64,000 nucleotides of DNA from the NCBI RefSeq assembly GCF_023283945.1, contig NZ_JAKIKW010000002.1, positions 248,001 through 312,000 on the forward strand, written 5' to 3'. This DNA comes from Shewanella gelidimarina. Lineage in GTDB: Bacteria > Pseudomonadota > Gammaproteobacteria > Enterobacterales > Shewanellaceae. Below, piece by piece: positions 57,526-64,000 of the stretch. A program made the position numbers and the translations under genes. Within the stretch, counting starts at the first letter, position 1; every line of letters starts with the position of its first letter. The notes beneath the pieces are model-generated. The model saw only the letters and a list, made by a program, of their open reading frames with translations, made no database searches and was not told where the DNA came from.

Positions 57526-57852
57526 ATGGCAGCTAATCGCAGTCGTCGTTTACGTAAAAAGTTACGCGTTGATGAGTTTCAAGAGTTTGGATTCGATACC
57601 AATTGGACTTTCAATGAGTCTGTAACAGAAGAGCAGATTGATTCAATCGTTGATCTGTTCATCGAGACCATTATTGAACCTAGAGATCTTGGGTTCCATG
57701 GCGGCGGACATAAAGAGTGGGAAGGTATTATTGCTACTCAAGATATCGGTAAATGTACAGATGAAGACCGAGCTGCAGTTAAAACCTTCTTCGAAGGCCA
57801 ACCTGTTGCTGATGTCGAAATCGGTGAGCTATACGATATTTGGTGGAGCTAA
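57526..57852 (+). CDS. yggL: YggL family protein (DUF469)
   Basis: A 108-aa basic/acidic protein starting [23 protein letters not shown], typical of the YggL family, which binds the large ribosomal subunit in E. coli. The ATG at 57526 has GAGGAG upstream. The stop overlaps the glutaminase start (TAATG), so the two are translationally coupled. The trmB-yggL order is conserved in gammaproteobacteria. Confidence 0.92.
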   Translation: MAANRSRRLRKKLRVDEFQEFGFDTNWTFNESVTEEQIDSIVDLFIETIIEPRDLGFHGGGHKEWEGIIATQDIGKCTDEDRAAVKTFFEGQPVADVEIGELYDIWWS

Positions 57853-58766
57853 TGCCTGAATTGGCATTACTTGAGGAGGTCGTGGAGAAAGTACGACCTC
57901 TTTTAGGTAAGGGTAAAGTTGCAGATTACATTCCTGCTCTTGCTGAGGTAAATGCTAATAAACTGGGTATAGCCGTGACCACCAGAGATGGTGTCACGAT
58001 AGGGGCTGGGGATTATCTCGAGCCCTTTTCAATTCAAAGTATTTCAAAAGTATTTAGCTTAACACTGGCGTTAATGCACTACGAAGAGCCTGAAATTTGG
58101 TCACGTGTTGGTAAAGAGCCATCAGGGCAATCTTTTAATTCTCTAGTGCAAGTTGAGTTAGAAAAAGGGCTACCGAGAAACCCATTTATTAATGCGGGTG
58201 CCTTGGTCATTGCTGACCTGTTGCAAGGTCGGTTAGGAGCGCCAAAGCAGCGAATGTTAGAAATTGTACGTGAGCTAAGTGACAACCCTAGAGTGGGTTA
58301 CGACAAAGTCGTTGCGAATTCTGAATATCAACACAGTGCGCGTAATGCTGCTATCGCTTATTTGATGAAGTCGTTCGGTAACTTCAATAATGACGTTAAT
58401 ACCGTTCTTAAGAGTTATTTTCATTATTGCTCTTTGAGAATGAGTTGTGCAGATCTGTCTAAAGCAATGTTATACCTCGCTAACCGAGGTAAGAATCTCG
58501 CTGGAAAACAACTGATCACACCGGTGCAAACTCGGCAGTTAAATGCTTTGTTAGCCACCTCTGGTTTATATGACGGCGCAGGTGAGTTTGCTTATCGCGT
58601 TGGTATGCCAGGAAAAAGTGGCGTCGGTGGAGGTATTATTGCCGTTATTCCGGGGGATATGTCAGTTTGTGTATGGTCACCGGAACTCGATGCTAATGGT
58701 AACTCTCTTGCTGGAACTGCCGCGCTAGAGACACTTTGTCAAACGCTTGGTCGTTCAATTTTTTAA
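57852..58766 (+). CDS. glsA: glutaminase
   Basis: A 304-aa enzyme hydrolysing glutamine to glutamate and ammonia; serine beta-lactamase-like fold. The SxxK active-site motif is in [10 protein letters not shown], the second serine-tyrosine region in [10 protein letters not shown], and [10 protein letters not shown] near the C-terminus. GGTGGAG precedes the ATG, which overlaps the yggL stop. Length is close to E. coli GlsB (308 aa), so the isoform letter is uncertain. Confidence 0.94.
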   Translation: MPELALLEEVVEKVRPLLGKGKVADYIPALAEVNANKLGIAVTTRDGVTIGAGDYLEPFSIQSISKVFSLTLALMHYEEPEIWSRVGKEPSGQSFNSLVQVELEKGLPRNPFINAGALVIADLLQGRLGAPKQRMLEIVRELSDNPRVGYDKVVANSEYQHSARNAAIAYLMKSFGNFNNDVNTVLKSYFHYCSLRMSCADLSKAMLYLANRGKNLAGKQLITPVQTRQLNALLATSGLYDGAGEFAYRVGMPGKSGVGGGIIAVIPGDMSVCVWSPELDANGNSLAGTAALETLCQTLGRSIF

Positions 58767-58800
58767 TTTCCTGCTTTACTCATCTGCTAATGTAATATTT

Positions 58801-58832
58801 AGCCAATAGTTCGTAGTATTGGCTAATTCTTC
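58801..58832 (+). terminator. weak terminator after glutaminase gene
   Basis: AGCCAATA (58801-58808) pairs with TATTGGCT (58817-58824) but only a poor T run follows (AATTCTTCC). Confidence 0.4.
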
Positions 58833-58968
58833 CTATCCTATTATCAACAAAACCACAATATTAAATTTACTAGTCCTTTCATAACAATGACTTATTGTCT
58901 TTGGCATACTACGTGCATTATCTAGTCTATATAACATGATATTAACAAAGCGATAAAGGACTAAAGCA

Positions 58969-59790
58969 ATGAAAAGACTACTTACCTCTGTTGGTGTATC
59001 CGCTGTACTACTGTCAGCCTCTAGTGTGCAAATAGTTAATGCGAATGAAGATTCAGATAAGCACTTTAATAATGAATGTGAAGTATCGTTAAATTACGAT
59101 GTTACCGTTGAGCCGAAAAAATTGACCGTAAGTGAAGTCGGTAAAGAACAGTACAGAATTGAAATGAATAAGCTTTTTGTCAATGGTGAACAAGTACCGC
59201 TTAACAAACAGCAACAAGCACTGGTAAATCAATACGCCGAAGAGGTTTCTGCTCAAGTTCCTGAGGTTATCGAGCTTGTTAATGATGCCGTAGCAATGGC
59301 TTCGACAGCGGTGAGTATGGCATTGACGCCTCTGTTAGGTGATGCTACGGGCGCTAAGATTGATGAAATGATGGATGGTTTGCAACAGCGAATTGAAAAT
59401 GTGGCTTATCAGCATGGTGACAAATTTTACCTTGGTGCAACCGAGTCTTCGCTTGAAAATGCCTTTGGAGAAGAGTTTGACCAAGAGATGGAGCAGTTAG
59501 CGCAAAACTCTATCGGCACTATGGTAATGACGCTAGGAAGCGAAATGATGTCGGGTGAAGGCGGTTCGTTTGAGCAGAAAATGGAGTCATTTTCAACCAA
59601 AATGGAATCAATCGGCGATGACATAGAGCTGCAAATGGAAGGACAAGCACAAGATCTTGAAATTCGTGGTGAAAAGCTCTGTAAAAGGTTTAAGTCTTTA
59701 GTGGTATTAGAGAAAGAGCTACACACTCAAATACCAGAATTAGCAAAGTACTCTTTGATAGCGACGGCAAGCAAAGAAATGCGTGAGTAA
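58969..59790 (+). CDS. yggN: YggN family protein (DUF2884)
   Basis: A 273-aa secreted protein with a signal peptide of about 25 residues. The mature start NECEVSLNYDVTVEPKKL, later FVNGEQVPLN and LCKRFKSLVVLEKELHTQIPEL match YggN. The middle is acidic and Met/Gln-rich, likely helical. Function unknown. In E. coli yggN also lies downstream of the mutY/trmB/yggL row, matching this order. It is the last gene of that neighbourhood and has its own terminator. Confidence 0.85.
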   Translation: MKRLLTSVGVSAVLLSASSVQIVNANEDSDKHFNNECEVSLNYDVTVEPKKLTVSEVGKEQYRIEMNKLFVNGEQVPLNKQQQALVNQYAEEVSAQVPEVIELVNDAVAMASTAVSMALTPLLGDATGAKIDEMMDGLQQRIENVAYQHGDKFYLGATESSLENAFGEEFDQEMEQLAQNSIGTMVMTLGSEMMSGEGGSFEQKMESFSTKMESIGDDIELQMEGQAQDLEIRGEKLCKRFKSLVVLEKELHTQIPELAKYSLIATASKEMRE

Positions 59791-60233
59791 ACATTAATCG
59801 TTATTTTTAGATTCAAGACTCCTTGGAAAAATAGTTCTTGTGTTGCAGAGCTAAATTGCAACAACCCCTGCATCCCACCTTTGTGCAGGGGTTTTCGTTT
59901 TCATCCTATGTTAGCGTATTAACTGATCGTGCTTTAAATCGATAGCAACAAGCCAAACTGACTCTGTATCCTCTTATCTAACCCTATCCTATTGTTCTGT
60001 ATGCCTGCTCACCAAATGCTAGTACAAAAGTACATATATGATGAGTTCTAAGTTTTTTTTGGTATACTTCTAAAAATAAAAACAAAAACCTCTTTTTGGT
60101 TGAATAATAATCACTCTACGCTAGCGTACATATATTCTCTTAAGGTATTGCTCTATAAGGTATTGTTGGCCTTGGTGGCTTATCTTAGCGATGGAAGTAC
60201 TATTACTCTCGTAAACACCTTAAGGCGATTTAC
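59791..60233. other. intergenic region between yggN and LysR gene
   Basis: 443 bases without a gene: the yggN terminator (59863-59900) and then AT-rich DNA carrying the promoter of the LysR gene, with several GTACATATAT-type stretches but no decisive site. Confidence 0.5.
59863..59900 (+). terminator. intrinsic terminator after yggN
   Basis: AACCCCTGCA (59863-59872) pairs with TGCAGGGGTT (59884-59893), followed by TTCGTTTTC. Confidence 0.8.
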
Positions 60234-61175
60234 ATGTTAGAACTTTTAGAACCAATCGCAATTTTTACTCATGTAGCTCGAGCGGGCAGTTTTAGCGCTG
60301 CGGCACGAAAGTTAGGAATATCTAAGTCAAAAGTAAGTACTCAGGTTGCAGATCTTGAGCATAAGCTTGGTGTCCAACTCATTCAGCGTACCACTCGTAG
60401 TTTAAGTTTGACTGAAGCCGGTCATTTGCTCTATGTGCAAGGTGAAGAGCTGTTAAGAGATGCAGATCAGGCTGTTGCCAGTGTACATAACCTAAATGAT
60501 GCTACTCGTGGTGTCTTGAAGGTGGGTATCTCACAATCTTTTGGTACTATGCATATTATTCCTGCTTTACCAGAATTTATGGCAAGACACCCGGAGCTTG
60601 AACTGCAAGTCAGCTTGCTCGACCACAAGGTCGATGTTGTTAGTGAAGGCTTAGATCTATTACTGACGATGTCAGAGCAGTTACCTCTTGGCATGGTTGC
60701 AAGACCACTGATGAAATGTCAGTTCTTACTGGCAGCATCCCCTTCATATATTGAGCAACATGGTACGCCAAACCGGCCAGAACAGCTGGTCGATCACAAC
60801 TGCCTTGTTTATCAAGGTGAGTGGCATGAACATAGTGTATGGCAGTTTAAGCAAGGCGATGATTATTGTGAGATTGGCGTATCGGGTAACTTTAGAGTCG
60901 ATAATGCACCTGCGCTAAAAACAGCAGCAGTGAGTGGCTTAGGTGTGGTTTATCTTGCCAGTTATTTATTGGAGGATGAAATTGCTCAGGGCACGTTAGT
61001 GCCATTACTTGATGAGTGGCAATTGACCAATCATCTGCCTTTACAAGCTGTATATCCAAGACGTAAACACCTAGCTCCAAAGGTCAGCGCATTCATCGAT
61101 TTCATTAAAGATCATATTGGTAGCCCGCCTTATTGGGATGACCCATATAAAGAATTGTATGCAAAACGTAAGTAA
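60234..61175 (+). CDS. LysR-family regulator (CrgA-like)
   Basis: A 313-aa regulator with an N-terminal winged helix (ARAGSFSAAARKLGISKSKVSTQVADLEHKLGVQL, about residues 14-48) and a substrate-binding domain (about 90-295). Overall it resembles the CrgA/PA2477-type LysR group common in proteobacteria. Effector and targets are unknown; no divergent target gene is adjacent. Confidence 0.88.
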   Translation: MLELLEPIAIFTHVARAGSFSAAARKLGISKSKVSTQVADLEHKLGVQLIQRTTRSLSLTEAGHLLYVQGEELLRDADQAVASVHNLNDATRGVLKVGISQSFGTMHIIPALPEFMARHPELELQVSLLDHKVDVVSEGLDLLLTMSEQLPLGMVARPLMKCQFLLAASPSYIEQHGTPNRPEQLVDHNCLVYQGEWHEHSVWQFKQGDDYCEIGVSGNFRVDNAPALKTAAVSGLGVVYLASYLLEDEIAQGTLVPLLDEWQLTNHLPLQAVYPRRKHLAPKVSAFIDFIKDHIGSPPYWDDPYKELYAKRK

Positions 61176-61182
61176 ATATAGG

Positions 61183-61216
61183 AAACATTGTTTTATATTT
61201 TGAACAATGTTTTTTC
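61183..61216 (+). terminator. intrinsic terminator after LysR gene
   Basis: AAACATTGTT (61183-61192) pairs perfectly with AACAATGTTT (61203-61212) and runs into T's. Confidence 0.8.
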
Positions 61217-61521
61217 TTGTTAGATATAAAGGTCTATAAAGTTATTTAAATCAGTTTCTTGGGTGGTTTTTGTTATTGTTTAGTCTGTGCCAATTTAGTG
61301 CCTACTAATGCTGGTTTTTACTGTTTAGGTTGCAGTTTGTTCTCAATTTAATACAATTGGAGCCAGTTGGTTCAAAATGATTTGAGTCCTATCGCAGAGT
61401 TGAGAATGACCCCTCTTTATTGTGCTATACAGATCAGCTTAACGCAGTTTTGATTCAATGCTGGCAGAAGTGTAAGAACTAAAACAATGCTAGCCTTCAA
61501 ACCATCATCCTAGTTTTGGTT

Positions 61522-61550
61522 TACCCCGGCTTTTACCGGGGTATTTTTCT
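61522..61550 (+). terminator. orphan intrinsic terminator
   Basis: TACCCCGG (61522-61529), loop CTTTTA, CCGGGGTA (61536-61543), then TTTTTCT. It lies 306 bases past the LysR terminator with no gene in between, so it may end a small RNA. Confidence 0.75.
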
Positions 61551-61654
61551 GTTAAGCGGTTCAATTATATCTGCAGCCTACAATTTAATGCCGTTGACTA
61601 GTATAAGTGAAAGTTTGAATGCCGTTAGATAATGCTTATCAAACTAGATGACAT

Positions 61655-61684
61655 AAAAAAGCCACTATAATAAGTGGCTTTTTT
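61655..61684. terminator. symmetric intrinsic terminator
   Basis: AAAAAAGCCACT, loop of 6, AGTGGCTTTTTT. Resembles the tRNA terminators at 52638 and 53316 in stem sequence. It lies 13 bases from the MITE-like element. Confidence 0.7.
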
Positions 61685-61696
61685 AATGCGTGCTTC

Positions 61697-61988
61697 TAGG
61701 GGCTGTTGATCTTTCGAGCTTAGTTTTTGTTCGACTCTTTCCCGTAAAGAATAATGATTTTAGTACAAGGCTTGAGCGATGATATTTAAGCGTGTTAAAT
61801 AAGCTCGTAACGCACTCTAGTTGTAAAAGACTAAAAGCATTGAAACGAACCCGAAGGGCCGCGCTTCTTGGCTATTTTTACTGTGTTGTAGGTTATTTGT
61901 GGAGAATGACTAAACGACATAGCCTCCACCTTGTCAAAATAGCCAATAAACGGCGGCAAAAACAACCGTGAAAGATCAACAGCCCCTA
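61697..61988. mobile_element. MITE-like element with 19-bp terminal inverted repeats
   Basis: TAGGGGCTGTTGATCTTTC (61697-61715) and its exact reverse complement (61970-61988) bound a 292-bp stretch with no open frame for a transposase. A second inner inverted pair (TTGGCTATTTT near 61869 and AAAATAGCCAA near 61936) lies inside. The outer TA may be the target. It fits a non-autonomous miniature transposon; the parent family is not identified. Confidence 0.72.
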
Positions 61989-61999
61989 ATTGAAATAGA

Positions 62000-62020
62000 T
62001 TACTGTGCTTACCACAGTAA
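62000..62020. terminator. hairpin downstream of DUF885 gene
   Basis: TTACTGTG (62000-62007) and CACAGTAA (62013-62020), 10 bases past the stop on the minus strand. The T run is poor, so terminator function is uncertain. Confidence 0.4.
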
Positions 62021-62030
62021 CCCCTTAGTG

Positions 62031-63875
62031 TTAGCTACTCTGCTCTATCCAAAGGTTGATTTCACTTTCTAGTACATCAAGTGGCACTGGACCATTTTGC
62101 AATACTACAGTATGGAAATCTCTGATATCGAATTTATCGCCTAGCGCTGTTTGCGCCTTGGTTCTCAGTTCAAGTAACTTCAGCATGCCGACTTTATAGG
62201 CGGTTGCTTGTGATGGCATCACAATATGCCTTTCGACCATTTTAACTGCGTCAGACTCGGCGTTGGGTGTGTTCGACACGTAGTAGTTTATTGACTCTTC
62301 ACGTGACCACTTCTTAGCATGAATGCCTGTATCAACCACGAGGCGACAAGCGCGCCAGAGTTCCATCGCTAGTCGACCAAAATCAGAATATGGATCTGCA
62401 TACATGCCCATCTCTTTAGGGAAGTACTCACTGTATAGGCCCCATCCTTCAATGTAAGCTGTATAGCCGCCATATTTACGGAACTTAGGCACACCCTCAA
62501 GCTCCTGAGCGATAGCTATCTGCATATGATGACCAGGGGTTCCCTCATGGTAAGCGAGAGCTTCCATCTGGTATTTTGGCATCGCCTTCATATCATAAAG
62601 GTTAGCGTAGTACGTGCCCGGACGACTTCCGTCTGGTGAAGGATTGTTATAGAAGGCTTTACCGGCAGATTTTTCTCTAAATGCTTCGACCTGCTTAACG
62701 ATCATTGGTGCTTTAGGTTTTACTTTAAACACTTCATCAAGACGGCTACTCATGGTATCAATGAGTGAAATAGCTTCTTGTAAGTAAGCCTGACGGCCTT
62801 GATCTGTATCGGCATAATAGAATTGTTGATCGTCACGCATGAAGGTAAAGAATGCTTGTAAGCTACCTTCAAAATTAACCTTTTTCATAATGTCACGCAT
62901 TTCATTCTGAATTCGAGCGACTTCAGAAAGTCCCAACTCATGAATCTCATTAGCACTCATATGCGTCGTCGTAGTGCGCTCTAAAGCATTGTTATAGTAA
63001 GTTTCACCTTGAGGTAATTTCCAAGCACCATCGCGAGTATCTGCTTTGGTTTCAAGCTTAGCCAGGTAACTGATAAGTTTGTCGTATGCCGGTTTTACCT
63101 CACCGACTAATGCCCTTTTTGCTGCAGAGAGTAGCTGTTGTTGTTCAGCAGAACTAATCGACAACGCATTGACTTTACGCTTGAAGTCAGCCCATAAAGC
63201 ACTGTCTTGGCCTTCATCAAAAGGTGCACCTTTGACGATGTTTTTGCTATCGGAAATGACATACGGGAATACAAATTTAGGCGCGATAATACCTTTATCT
63301 GCACGTATTTCTAATGCGGTTTGCAGTTGAGCAAGACGCTTTGACACGCCATTTAAGCGGCTAATATAGGCTTTAGCGTCCTTTATATCGCTGATCTGAT
63401 GTTGGTTTATGAGGAAGGAAGCTATCTGTGAATGGCCACCATACATCTGATTGACGGGGTAACTATGGTAACGCCATTGATCGTCTTTTATCTCTTGCTC
63501 AAGCTTTTGTGTTAGTAGCTGGTAGCTAAGCTTTGTCTGCCTATCAAGCTTAGCTACTTTGAGCATTTTTAGTTGGGTTAAATGCTTTTTAGTACGCGCT
63601 AAGTCAGCATCAGTTGCTGCGTCGCTCATTTCATCCCATTTATCGTAATCTGTTTTTATGCCTAAATAGGTTTGTGATATAGGGCTGGCTAATACGTTTT
63701 CCATGAAAATACTTTCAAACAGCGCATTGGCTTTTTCGGATTCACTATTAGCTTTTTGAGCGACGGGTTCACTTGGACTTGCATAATTGATTGATGTTGG
63801 TGCTGCATATACCGCGGAACTTAAGCAAACTGAAAGGGACAGGGCAATGAAACTTATTTTTGTTTTTATGGGCAT
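62031..63875 (-). CDS. DUF885 family secreted protein (putative metallopeptidase-like)
   Basis: A 614-aa protein with a signal peptide (about 1-24, ending VYA). It belongs to the DUF885 family, long helical proteins with a YHEGTPGHHMQ motif (Tyr442 to His450), a HExxPGH variant of a zinc metallopeptidase site. A later EGWGLYSEYF supplies a possible third ligand Glu. Enzymatic activity is predicted but not demonstrated for most members. The start is the ATG at 63875. Monocistronic within the window; the upstream gene is outside. Confidence 0.85.
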   Translation of the reverse strand: MPIKTKISFIALSLSVCLSSAVYAAPTSINYASPSEPVAQKANSESEKANALFESIFMENVLASPISQTYLGIKTDYDKWDEMSDAATDADLARTKKHLTQLKMLKVAKLDRQTKLSYQLLTQKLEQEIKDDQWRYHSYPVNQMYGGHSQIASFLINQHQISDIKDAKAYISRLNGVSKRLAQLQTALEIRADKGIIAPKFVFPYVISDSKNIVKGAPFDEGQDSALWADFKRKVNALSISSAEQQQLLSAAKRALVGEVKPAYDKLISYLAKLETKADTRDGAWKLPQGETYYNNALERTTTTHMSANEIHELGLSEVARIQNEMRDIMKKVNFEGSLQAFFTFMRDDQQFYYADTDQGRQAYLQEAISLIDTMSSRLDEVFKVKPKAPMIVKQVEAFREKSAGKAFYNNPSPDGSRPGTYYANLYDMKAMPKYQMEALAYHEGTPGHHMQIAIAQELEGVPKFRKYGGYTAYIEGWGLYSEYFPKEMGMYADPYSDFGRLAMELWRACRLVVDTGIHAKKWSREESINYYVSNTPNAESDAVKMVERHIVMPSQATAYKVGMLKLLELRTKAQTALGDKFDIRDFHTVVLQNGPVPLDVLESEINLWIEQSS

Positions 63876-64000
63876 TTTTAGACTTCCTTAGAATTATGAT
63901 TGTTATCCTAAAGAAGCCTAGAGTTAATGTTTTGATCTAAGTGTTAGAAAATGTGTCTATCAAACTATTTTGTTTAGTTATAACTAATATATTCAGTGGC

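Larger units (their letters stand above)
61176..62030. other. long non-coding region with terminators and a MITE-like element
   Basis: 855 bases. A terminator for the LysR gene (61183-61216), an orphan terminator at 61522-61550 preceded by no gene, a symmetric terminator at 61655-61684, the 292-bp element at 61697-61988, and a hairpin at 62000-62020 beyond the DUF885 gene. No open frame is supported. Confidence 0.6.

Overview
The window reads as chromosomal DNA of a marine gammaproteobacterium, almost certainly Shewanella. The basis is recognition of protein families and gene orders: a NagR/NagK/NagA/NagX/NagP N-acetylglucosamine (GlcNAc) system of the kind described in Shewanella, the murJ-ribF-ileS-lspA-fkpB-ispH block followed by a type IV minor pilin operon, and solitary Shewanella-type genes such as the DUF3545 and YggN proteins. 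Moderate GC content and frequent intrinsic terminators fit. No database search was possible.

Layout. 0-5 kb: threonine operon, starting inside the leader peptide (thrL end, attenuator, thrA, thrB, thrC). 5-7.4 kb: small lipoprotein, endonuclease IV, hemerythrin-like protein, DUF3545 protein. 7.5-14.3 kb, all minus: central carbon genes tal-pgi, an OmpA-type porin and a phosphoketolase. 14.3-19.4 kb: Na+/alanine-type symporter behind a CRP-like site, YaaA, M28 aminopeptidase lipoprotein, HlyU-like ArsR regulator, ribosomal protein S20. 19.6-27 kb: murJ-ribF-ileS-lspA-fkpB-ispH. 27.2-34.6 kb: minor pilin operon pilV-pilW-pilX-pilY1-pilE-TapY2-like, facing two tandem FimT/GspH pseudopilin genes. 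34.8 kb: glnB (PII).

35.2-51.8 kb is the accessory core, a GlcNAc/chitin-oligosaccharide island: LacI-type repressor NagR, TonB-dependent receptor, tryptophan-halogenase-like flavoprotein, SapC-like protein, a truncated solute-binding protein, a decayed chemoreceptor, GH20 hexosaminidase, NagK, NagA, NagX and NagP. At least four near-identical 18-bp palindromes (one is the exact reverse complement of the common form), plus a fifth variant, lie upstream of these units and are probably NagR operators. The genes form a route: outer-membrane uptake (TonB receptor), trimming by the hexosaminidase, inner-membrane entry (NagP, NagX), phosphorylation (NagK) and deacetylation (NagA). The glucosamine-6-phosphate deaminase gene expected in such a cluster is absent, and the sensory genes upstream of the hexosaminidase are broken.

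51.8-53.7 kb is repeat-rich non-coding DNA with a tandemly duplicated tRNA-Phe/tRNA-Thr unit. 53.9-59.8 kb: cytochrome b561/YceI pair, yggX-mutY, trmB, yggL-glutaminase and yggN. 60.2-64 kb: a LysR regulator, a non-coding stretch with an orphan terminator and a 292-bp MITE-like element, and a DUF885 protein. No CRISPR array, prophage or intact insertion sequence was seen.
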